A DNA stretch of 43,634 nucleotides, taken from assembly GCA_002372175.1 (NCBI GenBank), contig DFIS01000069.1:1-43634 (forward strand), given 5' to 3'. A model generated the notes under the pieces. The model was not told where the DNA came from, did no database searches, and saw nothing but the letters and a program-made list of their open reading frames with translations. Of this stretch, positions 23,931-32,695 are shown in pieces. Position 1 is the first letter of the stretch. Every line of letters starts with the position of its first letter. Source of the DNA: Solobacterium sp. UBA3691. GTDB lineage: Bacteria; Bacillota_I; Bacilli_A; Erysipelotrichales; Erysipelotrichaceae. A program made the position numbers and the translations under genes.

Positions 23931-24627
23931 TACCCTGACGGTCCGCACGCATCATAAGTCCTTCTCTGCGCAAACTTAAATATCCTCCGGCTGTAATGAT
24001 CAGATGATCCACGACCTCGATATTCATGAGTCTGCCGGCATCCATCACCTCTTCCGTCACAAGAAGATCCTGCGGACTCGGTGTAGGATCACCTCCGGGA
24101 TGATTATGCGCCAGCATGATCGCCGAAGCTCCCGCCTCCAGCGCCCTGCGGAAGATATCCCTGCTTGATACCAGAGAGGCGCTGCCCGTGCCTGTAAACA
24201 GAACTTCCGCGGATAATACATGATATGCGGAATCCAGAAAGATCACCAGAAAGTCTTCCTGAAGACGCTGTCCCAGCTTCAGCTGCAGCCAGTTCACGAC
24301 ACTCTCGGGATCCTTGACAACATCCTTCTCCGGTATGGATTCATACGCGATACGTACAGCGATCTCCATGCATGCCTGCAGTTCGAGCGCTTTCGCAGAT
24401 GAGATCCCCGGCACTGCTGTGATCTCCGCATAGCGCATCTTTGATATGCCGTGCAGGCTCTTTCCGTGAAGCAGCAGTCTGTCTGCCACATCCAGAGCTG
24501 ACAGTCCCCGCACACCATGACGGATGATCAGTGCCAGCAGTTCCCGGGTGGAAAGCTTATCAACACCGAACCTCAGTGCTTTCTCCCGCGGCTGCTCGGT
24601 CACGGGCATTTCTCTGACTAATACCAT
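23923..24627 (-). CDS. radC: RadC/UPF0758 JAMM-domain protein
   Basis: 234 residues from ATG 24627, which has GGAGG 8 nt upstream. N-terminal helix-hairpin-helix part (about 1-105; LSTRELLALIIRHGVRG, MRYAEITAVPGISSAKALEL) and a C-terminal JAMM metalloprotease-like domain with HNHPGGDPTPSPQD (His174, His176, Asp187). The family has been linked to DNA repair, but its activity is not established. Last gene of the uppS-cdsA-dxr-rseP-galE-radC operon; the gap to galE is 50 nt and holds an inverted repeat around its ribosome binding site. Confidence 0.92.
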   Translation of the reverse strand: MVLVREMPVTEQPREKALRFGVDKLSTRELLALIIRHGVRGLSALDVADRLLLHGKSLHGISKMRYAEITAVPGISSAKALELQACMEIAVRIAYESIPEKDVVKDPESVVNWLQLKLGQRLQEDFLVIFLDSAYHVLSAEVLFTGTGSASLVSSRDIFRRALEAGASAIMLAHNHPGGDPTPSPQDLLVTEEVMDAGRLMNIEVVDHLIITAGGYLSLRREGLMMRADRQGMI

Positions 24628-24670
24628 AATGCACACCTCCTGCAATTCATATTGCCTGAAAGTGTGCATT
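24628..24670 (-). repeat. Inverted repeat around the radC ribosome binding site
   Basis: AATGCACAC (24628-24636) and GTGTGCATT (24662-24670) are a perfect 9-bp inverted repeat with a 25-nt loop. In the mRNA the right arm overlaps the end of the AGGAGGTGTGCATT start region, adjacent to the ATG, so the stem could limit access to the radC start. Effect inferred. Confidence 0.6.
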
Positions 24671-24677
24671 TCCACGC

Positions 24678-25691
24678 TTATTTGATGCCGTCAGGATTCT
24701 TCAGTGTAAAGTTCCAGGAATCGGCACACATCTGTTCGATATCATACTCTGCTTTCCAGCCCAGCAGTTCCTCTGCCTTCGCTGTATCCGCATAGCAGGA
24801 AGCGATATCTCCGGGACGTCTGTCCATGATCCTGTAGGCAAGCTCATGTCCGCAGGCCTTTTCATAGGCATGCAGAACTTCGAGAACGCTGTAGCCTCTG
24901 CCGGTGCCGAGGTTGATCTTCTGGGTCCCGGTATGCTTAAGCGCATAGGCCAGCGCATTGATATGACCTCTGGCAAGATCGACAACATGGATATAATCTC
25001 TTACGCCGGTGCCGTCAGGTGTCGGATAGTCATTGCCCCAGACCCGCAGATACTCCATATGTCCGTCAGCTACCCTGGCTATATACGGCACAAGATTGTT
25101 GGGCACACCGTTAGGCACTTCCCCGATCAGTCCCGAGGGATGTGCACCGATCGGATTGAAGTAGCGCAGAAGCATCACGCTCCACTCCGGATCACTGACC
25201 GTTACATCCTCAAGGATCATCTCATTCATCAGTTTCGTCGTTCCGTAGGGATTTGTCGTATGGACAGGGAAGTCCTCACGGATCGGCACCGACTGCGGAT
25301 CACCGTAGACTGTAGCACTGGAAGAGAAGACGATCGTCTTTACCCCTGCTTCCTTCATCTGCTGATACAGGTTAACAGAACCGGAGATATTATTCTCATA
25401 ATATGTTAACGGGATCTTTACGGACTCACCGACAGCCTTGTATCCGGCAAAGTGGATCACCGCATCGATCGTGTTCTCCGCAAAGATCTGCTTCAGTCCT
25501 GCTTTATCCAGAAGATCTGTCTTATAGAACTTCGGTCTCTTGCCTGTGATCTGTTCAATGCGGCCGAGCACCGCTTCCGAAGAATTGTACAGATTATCCA
25601 TTACGATCACGTCATAGCCGGCATTGATCAGTTCCACGCAGGTATGCGAGCCAATATACCCCGTTCCTCCGGTAACCAGAATTGTTGTCAT
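24678..25691 (-). CDS. galE: UDP-glucose 4-epimerase
   Basis: Interconverts UDP-glucose and UDP-galactose (Leloir pathway, cell-surface glycans). 337 residues from ATG 25691. NAD-binding TGGTGYIGSH (7-16), catalytic Ser in VFSSSATVYG (121-130), Tyr149 and Lys153 in YGTTK, then PTPDGTGVRDYIHVVDLARGH and the sugar-binding RRPGDIASCYAD. The frame begins with ATGATGATG directly after AGGAGG; the third ATG gives normal spacing. The start is 10 nt after the rseP stop. Its placement in an isoprenoid/envelope operon is unusual. Confidence 0.94.
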   Translation of the reverse strand: MTTILVTGGTGYIGSHTCVELINAGYDVIVMDNLYNSSEAVLGRIEQITGKRPKFYKTDLLDKAGLKQIFAENTIDAVIHFAGYKAVGESVKIPLTYYENNISGSVNLYQQMKEAGVKTIVFSSSATVYGDPQSVPIREDFPVHTTNPYGTTKLMNEMILEDVTVSDPEWSVMLLRYFNPIGAHPSGLIGEVPNGVPNNLVPYIARVADGHMEYLRVWGNDYPTPDGTGVRDYIHVVDLARGHINALAYALKHTGTQKINLGTGRGYSVLEVLHAYEKACGHELAYRIMDRRPGDIASCYADTAKAEELLGWKAEYDIEQMCADSWNFTLKNPDGIK

Positions 25692-25701
25692 CATCATCCT
25701 C

Positions 25702-26763
25702 CTAGCCAAACAGGCGTGCTATATCATTCCAGGTAATAAATATCATCAGACCGATCAGGAAAGCCCAGCAGACTCCCATCACAGCCATTTTCAGTTTCTG
25801 ATTCAAAGGTTTCCCAATCAGCTTCTCCGCCAGAACCATGACCACCTGACCGCCGTCAAGCACCGGTACAGGCATCAGATTCAGGATACCCACATTCAGT
25901 GAGATCTCCGCGATCAGGAACAGATACGGTAACAGTCCGTAGGACGCATACTCACCGGTAACGTTGTATATGCCGACAGGACCGCTGAGCTGGTTCAGCC
26001 CGCGTCCGCGGACCAGCTGCCTCAGCGTATTGATCATTGAACGTGTCACTGCAGCCATCTCCTGGAACCCATAGCCCCAGCAGTTCAGAGCGTTGACCTC
26101 AAATACTTCTGCCTCCGGACCCGTGATACCGATCAGATATGTTCCGTAATCTTCATAGTATACAGGCGTAACATGCAGCTCTTTGATCTCCCCGTTTCTG
26201 TCTACGGTATAGATCAGTTCATCTTCCACATACTGAGCTGTAAACACCTGCATATCCGTAAAATCACGGGGTTTGACACTGCCGCCGCCGGCAGCCGATA
26301 CCTTGATGATACGGTCTCCTTCCGCAAATCCGGCTTTCTCTGCCGGTGAGCCTTCCATCACCGATGCGATCACCGGTTTGGGTGAAGCCGCATATCTGCC
26401 GTTGGACAGCGCGATCAGGGAAAAGATCAGCCATGCCAGCACAAAGTTCATGAACACACCGGCAAGCATGATCACAATACGCTTCCATGTGCTGATATCA
26501 CTGATCCTTCTGCCTTCCGGTACCTTTACATCTTCATACAGCTCATCACCGTCGGTCTCTCCTGCCATTGCCACATAACCGCCGATGGGGATCGCCCGGA
26601 TACTGTATACGGTCTCCTTACCCTTCTTCTGAAACAGTACCGGTCCCATGCCAAACGAGTATTCAAAGCAGTATACACCGAATTTCTTCGCTGCCAACAG
26701 ATGTCCTGCTTCATGTATGCATACGATCACACCCAGCAGGATAATAAAATATATGATTGTCAC
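25702..26763 (-). CDS. rseP: RseP-family site-2 intramembrane protease
   Basis: Membrane zinc protease that cleaves anti-sigma factors or signal peptides within the bilayer. 353 residues; membrane segment 2-24 carries the HEAGH zinc site (17-21). A single PDZ domain follows (about 130-210; SPAEKAGFAEGDRIIKVS), and the second catalytic motif NLMPVPVLDGGQV lies in the third membrane segment. GTG start at 26763 overlaps the dxr stop (GTGA); the first Met codon within the frame comes too late to keep the HEAGH segment. Order uppS-cdsA-dxr-rseP is the common bacterial one. Confidence 0.93.
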   Translation of the reverse strand: MTIIYFIILLGVIVCIHEAGHLLAAKKFGVYCFEYSFGMGPVLFQKKGKETVYSIRAIPIGGYVAMAGETDGDELYEDVKVPEGRRISDISTWKRIVIMLAGVFMNFVLAWLIFSLIALSNGRYAASPKPVIASVMEGSPAEKAGFAEGDRIIKVSAAGGGSVKPRDFTDMQVFTAQYVEDELIYTVDRNGEIKELHVTPVYYEDYGTYLIGITGPEAEVFEVNALNCWGYGFQEMAAVTRSMINTLRQLVRGRGLNQLSGPVGIYNVTGEYASYGLLPYLFLIAEISLNVGILNLMPVPVLDGGQVVMVLAEKLIGKPLNQKLKMAVMGVCWAFLIGLMIFITWNDIARLFG

Positions 26764-27917
26764 TTTTCCATTCTCCGAATCTTTATCTCCGTCTCCTCAC
26801 GTGTACGGATATCTGTTTCGATCAGTTCTTCAAGTGTAGATATCTCTTTATATTCAGCCTGATCGATGGCTTCCTTCAGCAGATCTTCGATATCGGTAAA
26901 ACCTATACGCTCTTTGCGGAAAGCAAGGTTTGCGGCTTCGTTTGCGGCATTCAGCACCGCCGGAAGACTGCCGCCTTTCTCGGCAACACGGTAAGTCAGC
27001 GGAATCAGCGGATAGCGCTCTTCATCCATCCTGCGGAAATGCAGCGTACCGATCTCGGTCAGATCCAGTTTTCCCTGCAGATCGATCGGCAGACGGACCG
27101 GCCAGCTCAATGCATACTGGATCGGCAGACGCATATCTGCTACACCCATCTGGGCGATCACGGCACCGTCGATATATTCAACCATCGAATGCACGATCGA
27201 TTCCTCGTGGATCACCGTATCGATCTTGTTATAGGGCATATCAAACAGCCAGTGTGCTTCCATGATCTCAAAGCCCTTGTTCATCATTGTTGCACTGTCG
27301 ATCGTGATCTTGGCCCCCATCGACCAGTTCGGGTGTGCCAGCGCATCCCTGACCGTTACATTCTTCAGTTCACTCCTGGAAAGCCTGCGGAAAGAACCGC
27401 CCGAAGCTGTGATGATCAGTCTTCTGACATCCTGATGACGATTGCCCTGCAGACACTGAAAGATCGCTGAATGCTCACTGTCGATCGGATACAGCGAAAC
27501 ACCGTAGTTATTCAGTTCTCTGTATACCAGCTCACCGCCGACGACCAGAGATTCCTTGTTCGCCAGGGCAACATCATGACCGTGTCTTATCGCTGTCAGT
27601 GTAGGCTCCAGTCCGGCAAAGCCGACAAGCGCATTGACAAAGACATCGTAATCCGGCAGTGAAACAAGTGTATTCATGCCTTCTCTGCCATGGACAAAGC
27701 GTGTATGCGGATATTCTTTCTGCAGGATATCAGCATCTTCCTGTTCCTGCACGGAGACGATATCGACCGGAAACTGATCAAGAAGCTCTCTGGCTGCCTG
27801 AATATTCCTGCCGACACCGAAAGCACGTAATGAAAACAGCGAAGGATGCTGACGCACAACATCCGCTGTCTGCAGACCGATGGAACCGCTGGCTCCCAGA
27901 AGTACAAGTCTTTTCAT
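26760..27917 (-). CDS. dxr: 1-deoxy-D-xylulose 5-phosphate reductoisomerase
   Basis: Second step of the MEP isoprenoid pathway, giving precursors for undecaprenol (made by the neighbouring uppS product). 385 residues from ATG 27917. NADPH motif LLGASGSIGLQTADVV, DSEHSAIFQCLQG (metal ligands), SGGSFR, ASMM-like SATMMNKGFEIMEAHWLF. Its ATG overlaps the cdsA stop by one nucleotide (TGATG). Confidence 0.95.
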   Translation of the reverse strand: MKRLVLLGASGSIGLQTADVVRQHPSLFSLRAFGVGRNIQAARELLDQFPVDIVSVQEQEDADILQKEYPHTRFVHGREGMNTLVSLPDYDVFVNALVGFAGLEPTLTAIRHGHDVALANKESLVVGGELVYRELNNYGVSLYPIDSEHSAIFQCLQGNRHQDVRRLIITASGGSFRRLSRSELKNVTVRDALAHPNWSMGAKITIDSATMMNKGFEIMEAHWLFDMPYNKIDTVIHEESIVHSMVEYIDGAVIAQMGVADMRLPIQYALSWPVRLPIDLQGKLDLTEIGTLHFRRMDEERYPLIPLTYRVAEKGGSLPAVLNAANEAANLAFRKERIGFTDIEDLLKEAIDQAEYKEISTLEELIETDIRTREETEIKIRRMEK

Positions 27918-28708
27918 CAGACACCGATCCCCCACATGATCATCAGCGCATTAAAGAACATCAGGCAGAAAACCAGACTGTCGATACGGTCAAGAACACC
28001 GCCGTGTCCGGGAATCAGCGAGCCAAAATCCTTGATGCCGAAATGTCTCTTGATGGCCGAAAAAGCCAGGTCACCGACTTCCGCGACCGCAGGCAGTGTC
28101 AAAGCCCCGGCAATGACCAGTGAAGCCGGCAGAAACTTGCATACCGCAAGACCGTAGATCAGTGTGACAGCAGCCGCACAGGCATAGCCTCCGGCCGCCC
28201 CTTCCCATGTCTTGTTCGGAGAGATCCTCGGGATCATCTTATGCTTGCCGGTGAAGACACCGAAGAAATATGCAGCTGTATCACAGATAAAGCAGGATGC
28301 GAATATATACAGGATACCGTAGCCGGGATAACCCATCGAGTAATAGCGGATCGCACACTGCCAGGCAAGGGCGATGATCATCGTCATGATAAACGTATAG
28401 ACAACATTCTCGGCAGTGATACTCTCATCAATAAAGTGCAGAAGAAAAAGGATCACGATCAGCACAGCTGCACAGGCAGGAAACAGCGATGCCGGTGTAT
28501 GGGCGATCACTTCAATGATCACAGCCAGCAGAATCGCTTCCGGCCAGTTCGGCTTTCCGGTCGAAGCCATGGCAATCTCATAGGATGCCAGGATCGTAAA
28601 AGATACCTTCAGGATCTCCATCCAGATGCCGCCGAACAGCACCATAGGCACGGCAATCGCTGCCAGAATAATACCGGCTGCGATCTTGATGATCATACTC
28701 TTACTCAT
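27917..28708 (-). CDS. cdsA: Phosphatidate cytidylyltransferase
   Basis: Makes CDP-diacylglycerol for phospholipid synthesis. 263 residues with about eight membrane segments. C-terminal signature SAIKRHFGIKDFGSLIPGHGG followed by VLDRIDS, the CDP-alcohol motif. NKTWEGAAGG in the middle is also conserved. Starts 7 nt inside the uppS end, behind GAGG. Confidence 0.94.
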   Translation of the reverse strand: MSKSMIIKIAAGIILAAIAVPMVLFGGIWMEILKVSFTILASYEIAMASTGKPNWPEAILLAVIIEVIAHTPASLFPACAAVLIVILFLLHFIDESITAENVVYTFIMTMIIALAWQCAIRYYSMGYPGYGILYIFASCFICDTAAYFFGVFTGKHKMIPRISPNKTWEGAAGGYACAAAVTLIYGLAVCKFLPASLVIAGALTLPAVAEVGDLAFSAIKRHFGIKDFGSLIPGHGGVLDRIDSLVFCLMFFNALMIMWGIGV

Positions 28709-29405
28709 TGGTCACACCTCCGAATCTTCTGTCACGGTGTTCGTATTCCTCCATGCACCGGCGCAGCACCTCGGGTGTAAACTCCGGCCAGCTTTCCGGC
28801 ACGAAGCAAAGTTCCGCATAGGCGATCTGCCAGAGCAGGTAATTCGATATTCTCTGTTCTCCGCTGGTACGGATCAGATAATCTACCGGAGGCATATCCG
28901 CAGTCATCAGATATCGTTCAAAACCTTCTTCATCGATATCATTCTGTACAATACCGTTCTTCACATCTTCCGCATATCTGCGGGCAGCCAGGATGATCTC
29001 CCGGTGGGCACCATAGTTCATCGCAATATTCAGCTGCAGACCAGTATTTGCTGCAGATCTTGCCATGGCATTGCGCAAAACAGCTGCCGTCGAAGCCGGA
29101 AGCTCTTCCATTTCACCGATGATATTGATACGGAAACCCCTGTCCACAAACTCCTGCATGTACTTCTCAAAGAAGACTGCCGGCAGTTTCATCAGATAGC
29201 TGACTTCATCTTTGGAGCGTTTCCAGTTCTCTGTTGAAAAAGCATAGATCGTCAGATACCGGATACCCAGTTCACTGGCGGCGATGGCAATCGTCCTGAC
29301 ATTGTCCGCTCCTGCCAGATGACCTGCAGAACGCGGCAGTCCCTGCGCCTTGGCCCAGCGCCCGTTGCCGTCCATAATGATTGCCAGATGTTCACACTTT
29401 TTCAT
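28701..29405 (-). CDS. uppS: Undecaprenyl pyrophosphate synthase
   Basis: Cis-prenyltransferase extending farnesyl-PP to C55-PP, the wall lipid carrier. 234 residues. Catalytic IIMDGNGRWAKAQGLPR (9-25, Asp12 family catalytic), GHLAGADNVR, YLTIYAFSTENWKR, and DYLIRTSGEQRISNYLLWQIAYAEL. First gene of the six-gene operon; GGAGG immediately upstream and a promoter before it. Confidence 0.95.
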   Translation of the reverse strand: MKKCEHLAIIMDGNGRWAKAQGLPRSAGHLAGADNVRTIAIAASELGIRYLTIYAFSTENWKRSKDEVSYLMKLPAVFFEKYMQEFVDRGFRINIIGEMEELPASTAAVLRNAMARSAANTGLQLNIAMNYGAHREIILAARRYAEDVKNGIVQNDIDEEGFERYLMTADMPPVDYLIRTSGEQRISNYLLWQIAYAELCFVPESWPEFTPEVLRRCMEEYEHRDRRFGGVTNE

Positions 29406-29421
29406 GGTATACCTCCAAGGA

Positions 29422-29427
29422 ATTATA
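29422..29427 (-). promoter_or_regulatory. Promoter -10 of the uppS operon
   Basis: TATAAT on the minus strand, 16 nt before the uppS ATG, with GGAGGT at 29411-29416 in between. No clear -35 at normal spacing. The short distance leaves almost no leader before the ribosome binding site. Confidence 0.55.
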
Positions 29428-29459
29428 TCACTGTTCAGGGGCTTTTGTATGTCTGCACA

Positions 29460-29496
29460 AGCAAATAAGAAAACAATGATTATTCATCATTGTTTT
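29460..29496 (-). terminator. Terminator after frr
   Basis: Eleven-bp stem AAAACAATGAT (29470-29480) / ATCATTGTTTT (29486-29496), loop TATTC, then TTCTTATTT on the minus strand. It separates pyrH-frr from the uppS operon. Confidence 0.8.
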
Positions 29497-29502
29497 CAGT
29501 GT

Positions 29503-30051
29503 TTATACCTTAAGTACTTCTTCACTCTTCTTGGCAGCCAGCTGGTCGATCTGTTTGACAAAGCTGTCTGTCAGCTTCTGGATCTCGTTCTCCGCATCCT
29601 TCTGCACATCTTCATCCATCGTTTCATCTTTCTTGATAGCTGTATTGGCATCTCTGCGGATGTTTCTGATCTGTACCTTGGCCTCTTCTGCCATCTTGCC
29701 GACTTTCTTTGTCATCTCCTTACGGGTCTCACCGGTCAGAGCAGGAATCGTCATCCTGACGACAGTACCGTCATTCTGCGGCGCAATACCGAGATCGGCA
29801 GCGTGGCAGGCTCTCTCAATATCCTTCAGACTGCTCGGGTCATAAGGTTTGATCACGAGTGTACGTCCTTCCGTAACAGAGATACCTGCGATCTGATTCA
29901 GAGGTGTAGGTGATCCGTAGTATTCTACTTCGACTCTGTCAAGCATATGGGGATTTGCCATGCCGGTTCTGACCGTATTCAGGTCATCCTTGAAGTAGGC
30001 AATTGCCTTTTCCATCTTTTCTCTGCTGGTGTCAACGATTTGATATGTCAT
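29503..30051 (-). CDS. frr: Ribosome recycling factor
   Basis: With EF-G splits the post-termination ribosome. 182 residues, near the family's 185. Long helical domain I with EKMEKAIAYFKDDLNTVRTGMANP, domain II region YYGSPTPLNQIAGISV, and the conserved KPYDPSSLKDIERA, PALTGETRKEMTKKVGKMAEEAKVQIRNIRRDAN. Start follows GGAGAG; 9 nt after the pyrH stop. Confidence 0.96.
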   Translation of the reverse strand: MTYQIVDTSREKMEKAIAYFKDDLNTVRTGMANPHMLDRVEVEYYGSPTPLNQIAGISVTEGRTLVIKPYDPSSLKDIERACHAADLGIAPQNDGTVVRMTIPALTGETRKEMTKKVGKMAEEAKVQIRNIRRDANTAIKKDETMDEDVQKDAENEIQKLTDSFVKQIDQLAAKKSEEVLKV

Positions 30052-30060
30052 ATTCTCTCC

Positions 30061-30762
30061 TTATCTGATCACTGTACCGATCGCTTCGCCTTTTACTGCT
30101 TTAAGTATATTTCCGGCTTCATTCATATTGAAGACCAGGATCTCTATATGATTATCCTTGCACATGCTGGTAGCAGTGCTGTCCATGACCTGCAGATTCC
30201 TGCTGAGCATTTCCATATAGGACAGTTCATCAAACTTCACTGCATTCGGGTCTTTCTTCGGATCTGCCGAATAGACACCATCTACACCGTTCTTTGCCAT
30301 CAGGATCACATCTGCCTTGATCTCCGATGCTCTCAGCGCTGCTGTTGTATCTGTAGAGAAATACGGACTTCCCGTACCGCCGCCGAAGATCACGACTCTG
30401 CCCTTTTCCAGATGCCGCACAGCTCTTCTCTGAATGAACGGTTCCGCAACTTTCGGCATTTCAATTGCCGTCATTACACGTGTATCGACTTCAATTCCCT
30501 CAAGATATGTCTGGATAGCCAATGCATTGATGATCGTTGCCAGCATCCCCATGGAATCACCGGTAACACGGTCAGCACCCATTTCCTGAAGACTCTTCCC
30601 GCGGATAAAATTACCGCCTCCGACAACGATGGCAACCTGCACACCGGCATCGCGGACTTCCTTGATCTCAGCCGCCAGCTGTCTCAGCACCACAGGATCA
30701 AAATTCTTCTCATTCCCGGCCAGAGCTTCACCGCTGAGTTTAAGCAAAACTCGCTTATACAT
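30061..30762 (-). CDS. pyrH: Uridylate kinase
   Basis: UMP kinase of the amino-acid-kinase fold. 233 residues from ATG 30762, with AAAGGTGAGGA before it (a GTG five codons upstream would overlap this site). Motifs KLSGEALAG, VGGGNFIRGKSLQEMGADRVTGDSMGMLAT, FGGGTGSPYFSTDTTAALRASEI, MAKNGVDGVYSADPK. pyrH and frr form a short operon. Confidence 0.96.
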   Translation of the reverse strand: MYKRVLLKLSGEALAGNEKNFDPVVLRQLAAEIKEVRDAGVQVAIVVGGGNFIRGKSLQEMGADRVTGDSMGMLATIINALAIQTYLEGIEVDTRVMTAIEMPKVAEPFIQRRAVRHLEKGRVVIFGGGTGSPYFSTDTTAALRASEIKADVILMAKNGVDGVYSADPKKDPNAVKFDELSYMEMLSRNLQVMDSTATSMCKDNHIEILVFNMNEAGNILKAVKGEAIGTVIR

Positions 30763-30791
30763 ATGATTGGTCCTCACCTTTACTGCCTATC

Positions 30792-30800
30792 ATTATACCA
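30792..30800 (-). promoter_or_regulatory. Extended -10 promoter of pyrH-frr
   Basis: TGGTATAAT on the minus strand (TATAAT at 30792-30797), 29 nt before the pyrH start. No strong -35 at 17 nt. Confidence 0.6.
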
Positions 30801-30863
30801 TTACACAATACAGTATTACGAAGAAATTCAGGATATTGTATGATTTTGCTGAGGTGGTATTCC

Positions 30864-31739
30864 ATGAAGAGATATGCGGTCGTTGATATTGGTTCCAATA
30901 CTGTTGTACTGCTGATCTATGAATACAGTGACAAACCCGTGGTTATTTACCACGAGTCGGAACCTGTACATCTGATCGGCTATCATGAGAACGGTCATAT
31001 GCGCGAAGAAGGTATCACAAAAACGACTGAGGTGCTGAAGAGATACAAACAGATCATTGACAGTTATCAGCCGGATGCCTGCGGTGCGTTTATCACCGAA
31101 CCATGGCGGCATATCGACAATGCCGAAGAGATGCTGCAGAAGTTTCAGGCATGCGGCATACCTGTACTGCCCCTTTCCGGCCGCGAAGAGGCAGAGCTGG
31201 ACTACCTCGGCACCCGCATTGACTGTGCAGAGATCAGGGATGGCGCTGCTTTTGATATCGGCGGCGGCAGTACCGAGTTTATCTCCTTTCATGACGGAAA
31301 GATCACTGAGGCAGTCAGTATACCCGTGGGCTGTGTAAGATTATCTCTGCTTTCTCCGGAAGTATCCTATACGGATTCACTTGTCAGAGAGACCCTGCAG
31401 AAGTATCCGTTATTACGCACAGACAGTCATACGCTGATCGGGATCGGCGGTACCGTCAGAGCCTTCCGCCATGTATGCAAAGCCCTGTACGGTATAAAAA
31501 ACGATATCCCGTATACGGTCATACAGGATATCCATTCACTGCTGAAAGACGGTGATGAAAAGACCATCGAAGTCATGCGGGAGAATGTCTCCGCCGGACG
31601 CCAGTCTGTCTTTATACCGGGATTGACGATGCTGGTATCGATCATGAAGATCTATGATGCAGATGTACTGCATGTATCCAAAGGCTGTGTCAGAGAAGGA
31701 TATCTGTTCCGCTATCTGCTGAAAGAACATAACGTATAA
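30864..31739 (+). CDS. Ppx/GppA-family phosphatase (exopolyphosphatase-like)
   Basis: Polyphosphate or pppGpp hydrolase of the sugar-kinase/Hsp70 fold. 291 residues from ATG 30864, behind GAGGTGG. Family motifs: AVVDIGSNTVVLLIYEY (5-20), GGRE-like SGREEAELDYLG, AFDIGGGSTEFI, GIGGTVRAFR. It is the short form with no C-terminal HD-like domain, typical of Firmicutes, so polyphosphate rather than pppGpp is a guess. Divergent from pyrH and convergent with tsf; it stands alone. Confidence 0.88.
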   Translation: MKRYAVVDIGSNTVVLLIYEYSDKPVVIYHESEPVHLIGYHENGHMREEGITKTTEVLKRYKQIIDSYQPDACGAFITEPWRHIDNAEEMLQKFQACGIPVLPLSGREEAELDYLGTRIDCAEIRDGAAFDIGGGSTEFISFHDGKITEAVSIPVGCVRLSLLSPEVSYTDSLVRETLQKYPLLRTDSHTLIGIGGTVRAFRHVCKALYGIKNDIPYTVIQDIHSLLKDGDEKTIEVMRENVSAGRQSVFIPGLTMLVSIMKIYDADVLHVSKGCVREGYLFRYLLKEHNV

Positions 31740-31760
31740 GTATCCGCATTGTACAGGCAT

Positions 31761-31791
31761 GAAAAAAACCGATCCGAGGATCGGTTTTCCT
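31761..31791. terminator. Bidirectional terminator between ppx-like gene and tsf
   Basis: Stem AACCGATC (31767-31774) / GATCGGTT (31779-31786), loop CGAG, flanked by A-run on the left and TTTTCC on the right. Works for the plus-strand phosphatase gene and, with T-run on the minus strand, for tsf. Confidence 0.8.
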
Positions 31792-31799
31792 TAGGTAAC

Positions 31800-32693
31800 T
31801 TACTTGCCCTGAGCCATGGCAGCTACTTCAGCCGCGAAGTCATCAACTTTCTTTTCGATGCCTTCACCGACCTTGTAACGTACGAAGCAGACAACTTCAG
31901 CACCGTTTTCCTTCAGGTACTGACCGCACTTCTTGTCCTGATCCAGGAAGAAGATCTGGTCAACAAGGCACATCTCCTGCAGAGACTTGGACAGACGGCC
32001 CTCTACGATACCTGCCTTGACCTTTTCAGGCTTGCTGGCAAGAGACTCATCGTTGGCAACCAGCTCTGTCTGGATCTGACGCTCATGCTCAACGATATCA
32101 GCCGGCATATCCTTGCGGGATACATATGTAGGTGTCATGGACGCAACCTGCATGGCCATGTTCTTGGCAACCTGTGCATCCTGTGTGCCCTTGAGAACAG
32201 CCAGAGCAGAGATCTGACCGCCGTTGTGCATATATGTACCGAAGATCTCGTCATCGTTCTTTGTGACGATCTCAAAGCGGCGCAGCTTGATCTTTTCACC
32301 GATGATCGCTGTAGCACTGATGATAGCATCATTCAGTGTTCCTTCCGCAGCAGGAAGTTCAAGAGCTTCTTCAACTGTCTTGGCTTCGCTGTTCATGATC
32401 GTATTCACTGTCTCATCGAGCAGAGCCAGGAACTTGTCATTCTTGGCAACGAAGTCTGTCTCGGAGTTGATCTCTACGAGAACTGCCTTATTACCGCAGA
32501 CAGCGACTCTGGAGAGACCCTCAGCAGCTGTACGGCCTTCTTTCTTGGCAGCCTTGGAGATACCCTTCTCACGCAGCCAGTCAACAGCCTTCTTGATGTC
32601 ACCTTCACACTCGACAAGGGCCTTCTTGCAGTCCATCATGCCGGCGCCGGTCATTTCACGTAATTCTTTAACCTGTGCAGCTGTAATTGCCAT
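31800..32693 (-). CDS. tsf: Elongation factor Ts
   Basis: Nucleotide exchange factor for EF-Tu. 297 residues. N-terminal UBA-like domain and signature LREMTGAGMMDCKKAL (11-26), SNETDFVA-type motif INSETDFVAKND, and the C-terminal dimerisation region LVDQIFFLDQDKKCGQYL. Start lies 2 nt after the rpsB stop with GGAGG inside rpsB, so rpsB-tsf are coupled as usual. Confidence 0.97.
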   Translation of the reverse strand: MAITAAQVKELREMTGAGMMDCKKALVECEGDIKKAVDWLREKGISKAAKKEGRTAAEGLSRVAVCGNKAVLVEINSETDFVAKNDKFLALLDETVNTIMNSEAKTVEEALELPAAEGTLNDAIISATAIIGEKIKLRRFEIVTKNDDEIFGTYMHNGGQISALAVLKGTQDAQVAKNMAMQVASMTPTYVSRKDMPADIVEHERQIQTELVANDESLASKPEKVKAGIVEGRLSKSLQEMCLVDQIFFLDQDKKCGQYLKENGAEVVCFVRYKVGEGIEKKVDDFAAEVAAMAQGK

Positions 32694-32695
32694 AC

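Noticed and set aside
31749..32663. 304-codon plus-strand ORF opposite tsf
   Set aside because: Antisense shadow of EF-Ts; starts inside the terminator hairpin.
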